DNA of 64,000 bases from Pseudopyrenochaeta lycopersici (lineage: Eukaryota; Ascomycota; Dothideomycetes; Pleosporales; Pseudopyrenochaetaceae): positions 1,302,001 through 1,366,000 of the forward strand of contig NHZP01000003.1 of the NCBI GenBank assembly GCA_003313425.1, given 5' to 3'. Positions 1-9,851 of this stretch are shown here, piece by piece; position 1 is the stretch's first letter; each line of letters opens with the position of its first letter. Position numbers and translations under genes: made by a program. The notes beneath the pieces are model-generated. The model was not told the DNA's origin, did no database searches, and worked only from the letters and a program-made list of their open reading frames with translations.

Positions 1-676
1 CGCATCTGTCGGCGAAAACGAAAAGGTACATGAACGATAGCGGCATGCGATAGAGGTTGTAAAATATGCTTAGAGCAACCCATGCTAAGACAAGGAGCGA
101 TACGGCGTTCGTGGGTAGCGTTTTGTTGATGATGGGAATCGCAGGCGGCTGGTATTGCAATATCGACTTGAGAATGTACATCGGTCTCCATAATGCTGAA
201 CTCTTACTCTTCGACTGGCGCGACGAAAGTAGCGGGCTTGACTCGTTCGCATCATCTTCTTTCCTCGCAACTCTCTCTGGCGGCGTGATATTTCCTTCGA
301 TTGTACTGCTCGAGCTACTCCACGCTTCCGACTCTTCCGCATTTCCAGCATCATCCGCATCCCCTTTCCTTCCCGCTCCCCGAGTCTTTCTTCGGTGCAG
401 GACAAACTTCTCGCCCCAGTGCCAGACCGTGAAGACCAGCAACACCCCCAGCAGCACCAGATTATACGTCTTCAAGAAGCGCCTACTAAACAATATCGCT
501 TCCACCAACTTGCGAAATCTCGGGTCTTTCCCGGGGTCATCTGGGTCGACAAGATCACCACCGCCGGCCGTTCTCCAAACATTTTTCTCTTTATTGTTGA
601 GCCATGGCGCTTCGGTCGACGGGGTTGCGGTGAGGGCGAAGCGGAGGACATCTCGCAGCCATGGTGTGTCGTCCAT
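1..676 (-). CDS. Ferric-chelate/metalloreductase, N-terminal part (runs off window)
   Basis: The reading frame is open without an intron from the ATG at 676-674 to the window edge (225 codons), so the gene is cut at its 3' end. The product resembles fungal FRE-type plasma-membrane metalloreductases, which reduce ferric or cupric chelates outside the cell with cytosolic NADPH. Visible are a first membrane helix near residues 75-92 (ending VFTVWHWGEKF), a polar Ser/Glu-rich loop, a second helix near 185-205, and the family block FYNLYRMPLSFMYLFVFADRC at the very end (about 204-225). The haem-binding His pairs and the FAD and NADPH domains would lie beyond the edge. Recognition of the family rests on this N-terminal block, so specificity for iron or copper is unknown. 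The divergent side toward position 1087 is its promoter. Confidence 0.8.
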   Translation of the reverse strand, partial: MDDTPWLRDVLRFALTATPSTEAPWLNNKEKNVWRTAGGGDLVDPDDPGKDPRFRKLVEAILFSRRFLKTYNLVLLGVLLVFTVWHWGEKFVLHRRKTRGAGRKGDADDAGNAEESEAWSSSSSTIEGNITPPERVARKEDDANESSPLLSSRQSKSKSSALWRPMYILKSILQYQPPAIPIINKTLPTNAVSLLVLAWVALSIFYNLYRMPLSFMYLFVFADRC

Positions 677-1087
677 GGTGGAGAGTCTGGTGAGAAGGGA
701 AAGAGTGACCGGGCTTAGAGTACCGACATGTCAGATCAGATGTTCCCATGCTTCCCCGCGTGCTCGCGTCATGCACGCACGGTATCATGTGCCGGTGCTG
801 GGATAAGCTCATCGGCACAGCATACCGAGGCACGCGTAGCTCCTTTCAGGCGCGAGCATTGTAAGAATAATGTCATTGTCCACTGTTTGCAGGGCAATAT
901 TGCATTGTACGCATGCATTGCTTTGGCATACACCTGTTGGCGCAGTTGGACTCTCATAGGCTATCTTTAGCATGCTTTCATCTCAATTTCACTAGGAAAT
1001 CAACTTCAGTAGAATCAAAGTAGAGAGGTCAAGCGCGCCTTTGGCACAGGATTTGTATCTATAGAATACAAGAAGCTCTCTTCATTT
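677..1087. promoter_or_regulatory. Intergenic: promoter side of the reductase, 3' side of the hydratase
   Basis: No gene seen. It holds the upstream region of the metalloreductase. A GATAAG lies at 802-807 and an inverted AGATAG at 961-966. GATA factors of the SreA type repress iron-uptake genes in fungi, but these hexamers are too short to be evidence on their own. Confidence 0.3.
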
Positions 1088-2046
1088 TCACTGGTTCGTC
1101 CACTGGGCCTTCTCTTTCGCTGCAAAGGCAGACATGCCAATCTTCTGATCCTGGCTTCCAAACAAGCCATGAAACACTCTCCTCTCATACTCAACACCTT
1201 CCCGGATACCCAGATCTTGGCTCTTGTTGACAACTTCTTTGCATGCCTTGACAGCAATCTGACTGTAACTGGCAATCTTCTCTGCTGTTGCAATAGCTCC
1301 ATTGACACATTCTTCTGGTGTCTCGAACACCTTGGCGACAAGGCCCCACTCGCCGGCCTGCTTCGCGGAGATGTTGTCACCAGTGAGAATGATTTCCATA
1401 GCTCTTGACTTTCCAATTGCTTTGGTAAGGCGCTGCGAGCCACCAGCACCAGGAATAATGCCTAGCTTGATCTCTGGCTGTCCAAAGTTTGCCTTTGGTC
1501 CCGCATACATGATGTCTCCCATCATGGCAAGCTCACAGCCTCCACCTAGGGCATGTCCATTTACAGCGGTGATCAAAGGCTTCTTCAAAAATGTGACAAG
1601 GTCTGACCATGACTCTATGAAGTCCTTGCCGTATGCGTCACTGAAGGTGAGGTCCTTCATCTCCTTGATGTCTGCACCAGCGGCGAAGGCTCGGTCGGAA
1701 CCAGTGAGGACGATAGCGCCAATTGACTTGGCGGCTTGGAAGTCGCGAAGAGCTTCGTTGAGCTCGAGGATGAGGGGCGTACAGAGGGCATTGAGGGCCT
1801 TGGGGCGGTTGAGTTGGACTAGGTGCTGTCAGTACGGATCTTGAGAAGAACATGGTGTCACCATGTGGTAGAATATCAACAATCGTAAGACAGCACGAAT
1901 GACTTACTGAAACCAACGCCAGGCTTTGGCACTGAAACTAGCAAATGCTCATACGTCTTTTCTGTAGCATATCCTCTCGAGAACCTAGGAAGGCCGGTGG
2001 TCCGAAATTGGGAGGCTACCCTTGCTGTGGATCGAAATGCCTGCAT
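1088..2046 (-). CDS. Mitochondrial enoyl-CoA hydratase (ECHS1 type)
   Basis: Two exons, 2046-1908 and 1818-1088, give 289 residues; the join reads GF-IQLNRPKALNAL and restores the crotonase fold start. The enzyme hydrates 2-trans-enoyl-CoA to 3-hydroxyacyl-CoA in fatty-acid and branched-chain amino-acid breakdown. Both catalytic glutamates of the family are present, in GGGCELAMMGD and in QPEIKLGIIPGAGG, together with the oxyanion-hole stretch NGHALGG. The first 30 residues are rich in Arg and Ser without acids (MQAFRSTARVASQFRT), as expected of a mitochondrial presequence. The intron has a GTAAGT donor and a CTGAC branch site. The 3-hydroxyacyl-CoA dehydrogenase that would act next is at 27178, not adjacent. 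It shares a divergent promoter with RER1. Confidence 0.93.
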
Positions 2047-2416
2047 TGTGTGTGTATATGATTAATTGAGCGGTCCCCTTCAAGCTCTGTTTTTGAAATG
2101 CTCAATCACATTAAAAGTCTAAGTAAAGACTGACAACTCTCAAGCGAACAGGTGGGTAGCATCGGTACCTCGGTAAGGCCAAAGCACTCCCGCTTGCGGA
2201 CTATGCTGCTTTCGTACCTCTGGCTCTTGGCAACGGGGGTTCGTAGAATACGCCGATCTCAGCCTTGCGACACTCAAAGACAACTTTTTGACACGACGCC
2301 TCAACAGCTCGCCCCTTGCCAGCCACTGTTCTTCCACCCACTTCGCTGGAAATACTCGCCCCACCCATCCAAGACGAGCCGGAGACAACAAAATAATAAG
2401 AGAAGGATCCGCAAAG
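2047..2416. promoter_or_regulatory. Divergent promoter, enoyl-CoA hydratase / RER1
   Basis: This 370-bp stretch separates the two start codons, with the genes pointing apart. I see no gene in it and no motif that I can name with confidence. Confidence 0.4.
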
Positions 2417-3254
2417 ATGGACTCCCCAGAACCCGATACCCCTTTCGCGGCTGTCACAGCGCAAACGACAAAGTATGGTAGAGTGAGTTATCCTTAGAGG
2501 GCAGCCTGGCGCATTTTTACTGGAGTTTCCATCAAAGCGCGCCCATCTGCTAGCAACAAGCGAGAGCTTTCTCTGATGCGCAGCAGATATTCCAATCATA
2601 CCTCGACAAATCAACACCATACACACCATACCGATGGGGAGGCACAGCGGTGCTCTTCATTCTGTTCGGCCTCCGTATATTCTTCGCGCAAGGATGGTAC
2701 ATCGGTACGCACCCTCCATACTCTCTTTGCCCTCCGAATCCTCTGAAAACCTACATCCGCGTCCTCCCACTACCTTAGCCTTTTGCGAACACCCCTACTA
2801 ATCATCGCCACAGTTGCATACTCGCTCGGAATCTATCTTCTAAATCTCTTCCTTGCGTTCCTCTCCCCCAAATTCGACCCTGCGCTCGAACAGGATGAGG
2901 GCATGGAAGACGGCAATGCCAGCGGCCTCCCCACCAAGGAGGACCAAGAGTTCCGGCCCTTTGTGCGCCGACTTCCAGAGTTCAAGTTCTGGTACTCGAC
3001 GACCAAGGCGATTGCGATCGGCTTCTTCTGCAGCTGGTTTGAGATCTTCAATCTGCCCGTGTTCTGGCCGGTCTTGGTAGTTTACTGGTTGATTCTGTTC
3101 GGACTGACGAGTGAGTTTGACAGCTATTGGAAGAAAATAGACGAGCTATCAGGACTAATGCAATACAGTGCGACGACAAATCCAGCATATGATCAAGTAC
3201 CGCTACGTTCCCTTCACGGTCGGCAAGACGCGCTACCCCGGCGCCTCGAACTAA
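2417..3254 (+). CDS. RER1: RER1, Golgi-to-ER retrieval receptor
   Basis: Four exons (2417-2482, 2584-2704, 2814-3110, 3169-3254) give 189 residues, the usual RER1 length. RER1 sits in the early Golgi membrane and returns ER membrane proteins and unassembled subunits by COPI vesicles. The family signature is clear: YLDKSTPYTPYRW, FLAFLSPKFDPALEQDE, EFRPFVRRLPEFKFW, and the terminal RRQIQHMIKYRYVPF after the last splice. Four hydrophobic segments are arranged in two hairpins around the acidic central loop. The third intron splits the ATG of the sequence TMRRQ; the join is exact only with the GTGAGT donor at 3111. Exon 2 could start three bases later at a second CAG, losing one Gln. Its start lies 370 bp from that of the divergent hydratase. 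Confidence 0.95.
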
Positions 3255-3670
3255 GCAACCCCGCGGGTTGCAAGCGCTCATTCATCAATCATTGCATTGG
3301 GACTCGAAGGAGTGGCTGTCTATTATGAGATTACTGTTAGCGGACGCATATTGGGTATAGATCGGATGCTTTTTGTCAGCGACACCTAGTTGCATTAGGG
3401 TACGAGATGGCGCAGTCATGACCTATGTCGGACGCTGTATGAAATGCACGTGTAAGAAAAAGACAGCATATTTACATCTTTAATTTGGAAATGGCCAGCG
3501 ATCAGCAACATTTAGCCGTGTTCCTGCGTGAGGTGTGACATTTGTGGATGAAATACTCATCTGACGATGTAGTTAATATAAGGTATCAGGGACATTGCAG
3601 TAGACAAGGAAATTGCGCGACAAACCAGCCACCCGTATGCTGGGACAGGTACAGAAAACGAGATAAAGGT
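3255..3670. other. Convergent 3' region, RER1 / BTA1
   Basis: The two genes end tail to tail here. It holds 3' untranslated sequence only; I see no gene. Confidence 0.5.
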
Positions 3671-6546
3671 CTAGTCCATCCTCATAGCAGGACCCTCAAG
3701 CTTCAATTCCACCAACGACGTCTTCCTCAGACTCGCCCTAACATCCTCATGCTCAATACCAACCTCCTTTGTGCAAATCCAAGTAGACGCATACATATTC
3801 ACCCTGCAACTAATTAGCCACGAGAAACCAGACTAGGAAAGGAAGAGATGCAAACTCACCGATCAATACAACTCCCAGGTACCCGAACAGCAACCCTCTT
3901 ACACGCAAACCCACACTCGCCAAAGACCTTTACATACCAAGGTTCCAGCCCCGCGCTCCTCAGCATAACCCGCCCCTTGACCTTCAACGCCCGGTTGAGC
4001 GCTCGAATCTGCTTCAAAGCTTGGTTCCCAGCCGGCGGGAACCAATCCATGCTATCCATTACGACGACAATAGTAAGAGTACCGGGGCGCATGCGCGCGA
4101 TGACCTCGCTGATCTCGTCCGTGTGGATGCGCAGGCCGTTGAAGGCGTGTGGCTTTGAGAGCTTGACGTGTGATTTCGGGGAGAGGTAGGTAGGGTGGGA
4201 TTGTGGGGTGTAGTGACCGAGGAGCGCGAGGAGGTAGTAGTGGTTTGAGGTGGAGAGGAGGGTGGTGTTTATTACGGGCTCAAACGTGTTGAGGACGTAT
4301 TCGTAGATTGCATTTCCGGAACTTGATTTCAGGACATCGTCGCTGGGCTCTTCGTGGAAGGCCATGTAGTCTTCTCCAGCGCTCTTTGACGGAGTCGTTG
4401 CTTTGGCTTCATCAAAGTCTTCTTGCTTCTTGAAGTCTGCTTCGATGACGTTGCGCTGCGCGGGCGGCACGCCGAGGGCTTTCCAGAGCCACTTCTCGTT
4501 GCCGAGGATGGCCCAGGTGAGGATCTTGGAATGTAGCACTGTCTTGATAGAACGTTGCCAGATCTCGCGCTGTTCGTTTAGGGTTTGCGCTGAGCAGAGT
4601 TTCTTGACGTCTTCTGACATGCCGAGAGTCCAGAAGAGCCAGCCTGCGATCGCGAGCGCATTGCCTGAGCCGCCTGAGTAATAGAGACCTTTTGATGACG
4701 AGGAAGAGAAAATGGCTGGCCCATTGTGGAGCCAGAACTGGAAGGCTTCGCTTGAAAGGTGTGGGCTAAGTTTCTGGATGAGAGTGTTATGGAAGTCAGC
4801 GTGCTTTCCTTCGCCGAATAGCTTCCAGACGTCTTGATAGCCGAGGGCTGTGAAGGCAGCGACTTTGAGTTCGAGAAGGTGGTTCTGCGAAGGGTTGAGA
4901 TCAACAGCGTGTACTCGACGGCAGTTCTCGAGGCAAAAGGCTAACACATTGTCGCCAGCAGAGCCGATCGCAAGAACAACATCATTGGAGGTTGGCTTCA
5001 GAAGGCGCATGTCAGCCACGTCGTCTTCCCACGTAAAGGCGTATATGTACGAGTTGTTGAAGCGGGTATGCTTCGGAAGAGTAGAGTCATAGTGGATGCG
5101 CCAGTGATGGTTTTGGTACCATGTAGCCGGTAGAGGGAGACTGGACTGCAAGTTCACGATCGCGGACTCGTACGCCTTTGAGCGGATCTCGACGTCGGTT
5201 GGCGTGGCTCCTGTTTGAAGGTCGAGAGCTGAGAGATAAGGGGACTCCGTAGCGGCGGCATCGATCTCAGCCAGCTTTTGCCTTGAGGCTCCATGGTCCT
5301 TCGAGCAGCCTACCCAGACATAGTACGGTAGCTTGATACCGGTTCCGAAGAAGTTGTTCCTGGCATTGATGCTAAGAATTGTACCGAAACGGTACTCCAA
5401 GTAGTCCTAATATTCGTCAGTACATGGATTTCACAGAGGGCCAATGCATACTCGTCGTGCGGGCTCAAGGTTGACTCTGTCAATCTCAAACCACGTCCTC
5501 CAGAAGACACGTGAGATCCACATGCAATGGCGATCAATCGCGCCACCCATATAGTTCCTTCCCATGAAATCAATCTGATTCTGGACATAGAAGTCCACTA
5601 CACCAATGACGCCATTAGGGCTGATCAGGCTGTCTATCGAGTCAATGACTGGGTAGAACTCAGGAATCATAGAGAGCGCATAGCTCATTGTGACCAACTC
5701 CGCACCTCCCGCGTCGGCATTCTCGTCGAGGTCACGAACGGCCTGGCCTTGTGAGACGAGCTCTTTGCGCTGGTGAGCTTGCGGTTCGTGCTCGTGGAGA
5801 CGGAAGGCGCGGGCGTCCTGGCAGACCACTTTGACGTTTGTCCAGCCGAGGCGAGTGAATCGCTTGCGAGCCATGTCACATAGGCTTGGGGAGAGATCGA
5901 CGACATCTGATCTGATCAGTACTTCGTTAGGTAGAGTCAGTGATTACATACAAACTGCGCGGAAGAAGTCTGGAACCGAAATGAATGCATTCATCTGTTC
6001 AACACTGATGCTAGGTCAGATTGAGCATATTCGATAAAGCACATGGGCGATTACTTGTGGCCAGTTCCACCGCCAATCTACCCATATTAGTATTATATGC
6101 AATGCTTTTGTTCTTTTAGCTCACATCAACCCAGACTGGACGCTGGGAGATCAGGCCAGCCTCAGCGCGGTGCTTCAGCTGTGCTGCAACAAGCCCCAAC
6201 ATTTCCTCCCGGCCTTGGAGAAGCCTGAGACGAGTAGCATCGTAAACGTCAGCCTGTGTTTTATAGAAACTTTCCTGCTATTCATAAGCTCATGCCCACA
6301 TGATCAAGTACCCTTCAGACAAACCAGAGCATCTTGCTGGCTTCCAGATCCATCGCCCGTATGCGGTTTCAGAAAGCATCCGTAGATGAACTTCAGGTAT
6401 GCTTGAACAGTACTCGGTGACTGTATTTTACTTTTCGACCTAAGGCCAAAGGAAAAAACGATAGCAAGGAAAAGACCAACGATACACAGAGCTATGGTGA
6501 GCTGCTGGAAAAGGTCACGAGGGAAGTACAACGAAAGACCTAGCAT
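3671..6546 (-). CDS. BTA1: BTA1, betaine lipid (DGTS) synthase
   Basis: Seven exons (6546-6325, 6274-6125, 6077-6055, 6004-5952, 5906-5452, 5406-3860, 3803-3671) encode 860 residues. BTA1 makes the phosphorus-free membrane lipid diacylglyceryl-trimethylhomoserine from diacylglycerol and S-adenosylmethionine. Order of parts: an N-terminal membrane anchor (about 12-35), a BtaB-like N-methyltransferase with the SAM motif IGGGTGHN at 125-132 and VVDLSPS after it, then from about 302 a BtaA-like aminocarboxypropyl transferase starting RRDYLEYRFGT, with GSAGDN (449-454) and DLNPSQ (470). The C-terminus CIDRVNMYASTW is restored by the last splice. Fungal BTA1 has this fused order, whereas bacteria use separate btaA and btaB. 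I chose the start as the first ATG before the anchor. The 23-nt third exon carries the SAM motif. No phosphate-response motif was identified. Confidence 0.92.
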
Positions 6547-7591
6547 AGCTGCGACTGTGGCAGGAGAAGAGACGAGTGAAATCGAGGGGTATAAACACAA
6601 CAGAACTAAAAGACTTCATGAGGGGCTATATGAGGAGCGTTCCGAAGCATCATTCCGACTTCGGTTCGTCAACATCCTGGTCCACATGATACTAGACAAT
6701 CATCAGATGTGTAAGGCTTCACCCTCTCTATCCGTAGAGCATAATAGCCAATAGAACTCGCCACATGTCACGAAGATCTGAAAACGGCGCGAGCGACCAT
6801 GTGCAGGGGCGGCGCGGGATGCTCGAGCTTGGAGCTGCTCCTCGAGCAACGCTGCAGCGACTTTGCAGGACCTAATGGAACCGAGAGTTCCTCCAGATTT
6901 CACGGCAAAAACTGGGAGATAAATGCGGCTGTCAGCCTATCAAGTGGGAATGTCGTTGCGCGTGGGTACAATGCGCGTGGTGTTGAGGTTCTAAAGTCGA
7001 GGTTCGTTGTTGTGCCCCTGAGCCAATGGGAAGCGACTTCTTGGAGGCGTGCTAAAATAACTGACGACCATGCAGGGACACTGATCGACTATTGCTAGAT
7101 AAGTTAATGTGATTTACAGCAGGTAAGGCGACCGAAATCATTCGCGCCTTGCCATCCGCTCAAGTCAATTGGGCGATGTCGGCACTAGCCACGTTGCGAA
7201 CGGTCGATTGACTAAATGTTCAGCCTTGCCAATGCGTCGGGAATGGTATCAAGGGTAGAGGCGCCATGTGAGAGTGAAGTGATTGTGTGAATTTAAAGCC
7301 TGTATACACTCAGTGATTATACTAAACCTCAGTATTAGGTTGCGATGAGACCAAACCAGAACCTAGTCAAAGCTTCAGCCTCTTTCTTAACAACCTTGAA
7401 AAAGTCTTGTCATAAGGTCTACATCTTGCAGCGCACGAGTATTCAGTCCAGGTGGACACATTTTGAGTAAAGGTGTTGACTACCGTAATATCATGATCGT
7501 CAATTGTTATGTCGCAGCTTTATCTGTTATTACAAGCGCGGTCTAATCCCACGCCCATGCAAGTGATGAATCGAGCTTGAACGTTTATCGC
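6547..7591. other. Intergenic: BTA1 promoter and RPT5 3' region
   Basis: About 1 kb with no supportable gene. Short open frames near 6800-7100 lack family resemblance and splice context. The BTA1 upstream region must lie in the left part. Confidence 0.4.
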
Positions 7592-9080
7592 TTATGCGTA
7601 GAAGTTGACCGTGTCCTTCTTCTTCGCCTGCACCTCAGCAATGGCATCGACGTAGTGTTCGTGGCTGATCTTCTGGTGACCTTGTCGGAGAGCGATCATA
7701 CCTGCCTCAACACACACTGCCTTCAGCTGTGCACCACCAAACTCGTCAGTGCTGCGCGCCAGTTCTTGCCAATTCACTCCTTCATCAACGGTCATTTTCC
7801 GTGAATGAATACGCATGATTTGTGCGCGAGCCTCCTCGTTCGGTAGAGGGAACTCAATCTTCCTATCCAACCGGCCAGAGCGGAGCAGAGCAGGATCCAA
7901 GACATCGACTCGATTGGTCGCAGCAAGAACCTTGACGCGGTCGTCCGAGGCAAAACCGTCCAACTGATTGAGAAGTTCCAACATAGTTCGCTGCACCTCT
8001 CGATCTCCGGACTTTTCAGAATCGAAGCGCTTAGTACCAACAGCATCCAGTTCGTCGATAAAAATGATTGAAGGGGCCTTTTCTTTCGCAAGAGCGAAAC
8101 AATCACGAACGAGCTTCGCGCCATCACCTATGAACATCTGAACGAGTTGTGGTCCGGCGAGCTTGAGGAAGGTAGCATCAGTTTGCGCAGCGCAGGCTCT
8201 TGCTAAGAGCGTCTTTCCTGTGCCAGGAGGACCGTACATCAGAGCACCTAACAATATTAGCAAGATGTGTGAGTACATAGTGTGGATGCTTACCCTTTGG
8301 TGCCTTGATGCCGATTTTCTTGAACCGCTCCGCCTCCTTCATGGGCCAGACAACAGCCTCGACGAGCTCCTCGATCTGTTTGTCTAAGCCTCCAACATCG
8401 GTGTACTTTTCGGTCGGTTTCTCGTCGACCTCCATAGCCTTGACTCGGCTATCGTACTCGGCGGGCAATGTATCAAGAACGAGGTATGAATCCTTATTTA
8501 CACCGATGAGATCACCAGGCTTTAGTTTCTCATGATCTACTAAGCCGATGAGGGGGAGGAAGATGGTCTGTCTCGTGGATGTCTTGATGACTGCCGACTT
8601 GCCTACTCGGGTGGCGTCTAGGTCGATATTTGCACCCTCCTCGGCTGCTTCTGCTGTGACATCCAAATCTAATATCTCGACGACATTACCAACAAGATAT
8701 GGAAGTTGCCTGATTGTGTCAGTGTGCGTCAACATCGATCCTAAGCGTCATCATATAAGTCAGCCGTACCTGTTATTCTCAATCTTGTCCAAGTTGTCTT
8801 TGATCTTCTCATTCATAGTGGCCTTTTCGTGTGTCAACCGCTGAAACTCGCTCTTCATGATGCGCATGTCATTCTCTAGAAGCCGCCTCCGTGCGATGAT
8901 GTCCCGTGTGCTAGAGTTTAGAATCTCCTCATCTAGCTGCTCCTCTTCTGACTCTGCGTCCTTCATGTCTTCGTCTCCATCGGCCTTCTTGCCGTCTCCG
9001 CCTTCTTTCTTCTTGTCATCATCCTTCTTCTCCTCCTTCTCGTGGCGCTCGAGGTCTTCGAGATCTTCAAGTGTTGACAT
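7592..9080 (-). CDS. RPT5: RPT5, 26S proteasome regulatory AAA-ATPase subunit 6A
   Basis: Three exons (9080-8770, 8709-8294, 8247-7592) give 460 residues. RPT5 is one of six ATPases of the 19S base ring that unfolds substrates and opens the 20S gate. Seen in order: a charged, Lys/Asp-rich N-terminus, a coiled coil (about 55-100), an OB-like domain, then the AAA module with Walker A GPPGTGKT at 248-255, Walker B IIFIDE ending at 308, and the conserved [14 protein letters not shown] stretch with the Arg fingers. It ends in FYA, the hydrophobic-Tyr-X gate-opening tail typical of Rpt5. The second splice falls inside [10 protein letters not shown]. The N-terminal extension is slightly longer and more acidic than in yeast. 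The neighbour downstream of its promoter is a tRNA gene on the other strand. Confidence 0.96.
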
Positions 9081-9489
9081 GGTGGCGGTGTGGGTCAGCT
9101 ACGTGGAAGCTAAGTTGGAGCGGGGAGATGAAGAAAATATAAGGAAGCGGACGAGAGGAGGATCGGAAGTGAGTTGGCGTTTGTGTGGGTTGATGTAGTT
9201 GTTTGGTGGCAGAGGCAGCTATGGATTACGAAAGGTGAAGCTCCGCGATTACTTAGCTCCGAGCCTTGGCATCTACCACAAACGCAATCAATCGCATCAG
9301 AGAATTCTCGACTCCAGGCAACATGATTGACTGGGCTATGTCACAAACTTGAGTATAACCAGCATCCTGCTGTATTCGTGATTGCGTGTGAGCAAGCAGT
9401 GGAGGCGGGTAAGATATGACCGATTAGTGTGGTATAAAGTATTAGTATATAAGTTGTGAGCTTTTGAAAATAGCATTCAGCATGAATCA
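9081..9489. promoter_or_regulatory. RPT5 promoter and tRNA 5' flank
   Basis: No gene seen. A GGTGGCAGA at 9206-9214 is one base from the yeast proteasome-associated control element GGTGGCAAA. A single mismatched 9-mer is weak evidence. Confidence 0.3.
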
Positions 9490-9599
9490 GGCACCATGGC
9501 CTAATGGTAAGGCGTTGCTTTCCGGTGAGTCACATGCTCTTAATGAGCTGGGACTTGGTAACTTGGCAAAGATTGTGGGTTCGAGTCCCACTGGTGTCG
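9490..9599 (+). tRNA. tRNA-Arg(CCG) with a 38-nt intron
   Basis: The sequence folds as a full tRNA. The acceptor GGCACCA (9490-9496) pairs with TGGTGTC (9592-9598), with one G-U pair, followed by discriminator G 9599. The D stem is GCC/GGC, the anticodon stem TTGCT (9515-9519) pairs with GGCAA (9565-9569), and the T arm GTGGG-TTCGAGT-CCCAC spans 9575-9591. The anticodon loop reads TT-CCG-G, then an intron at 9526-9563 in the canonical position after base 37, then T38. CCG reads the CGG arginine codon, and the D arm (GCCTAATGGTAAGGC) is like that of other eukaryotic tRNA-Arg. The internal promoter boxes lie in the D and T arms. The 3' CCA is not encoded, as is normal in eukaryotes. Confidence 0.93.
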
Positions 9600-9606
9600 T
9601 TTTTTT
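9600..9606 (+). terminator. RNA polymerase III terminator of the tRNA gene
   Basis: A run of seven T residues directly follows the discriminator base, the standard polymerase III stop signal. Confidence 0.85.
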
Positions 9607-9851
9607 GGCTCCTTTTGTACCTTTTGTCCCGTTTGCCACGGTTTCTATGCCGTAACTCTATCAGCCTTGCCCGAGGTCATTGTGTTTGGTGGTGGGACAC
9701 AACAGGCGAACACCCCGACATCCGACCGTCCTCATGCCATTCCTAACCGACAAACTTCTCATATTGGGCATCTAAGAAGAATCTGAAGAGAGTGTCTATT
9801 TAATTTTTTTGTCTACAGTAGAACCTTTTTGTGTCGGCTCAGGAGCTGCTA

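Noticed and set aside
66..806. A 246-codon plus-strand frame at the left edge.
   Set aside because: It overlaps the metalloreductase on the other strand, which has clear family sequence, and has no likeness itself.
6799..7098. A 99-codon frame upstream of BTA1.
   Set aside because: No likeness to a family, no upstream or downstream exons; may be leader or chance.
9206..9214. GGTGGCAGA in the RPT5 promoter as a proteasome control element.
   Set aside because: One mismatch to the yeast Rpn4 site, single copy, and Rpn4 control is not established for this group.
9464..9655. Open frame of 63 codons on the plus strand.
   Set aside because: It runs through the tRNA-Arg gene; the tRNA fold explains the sequence.
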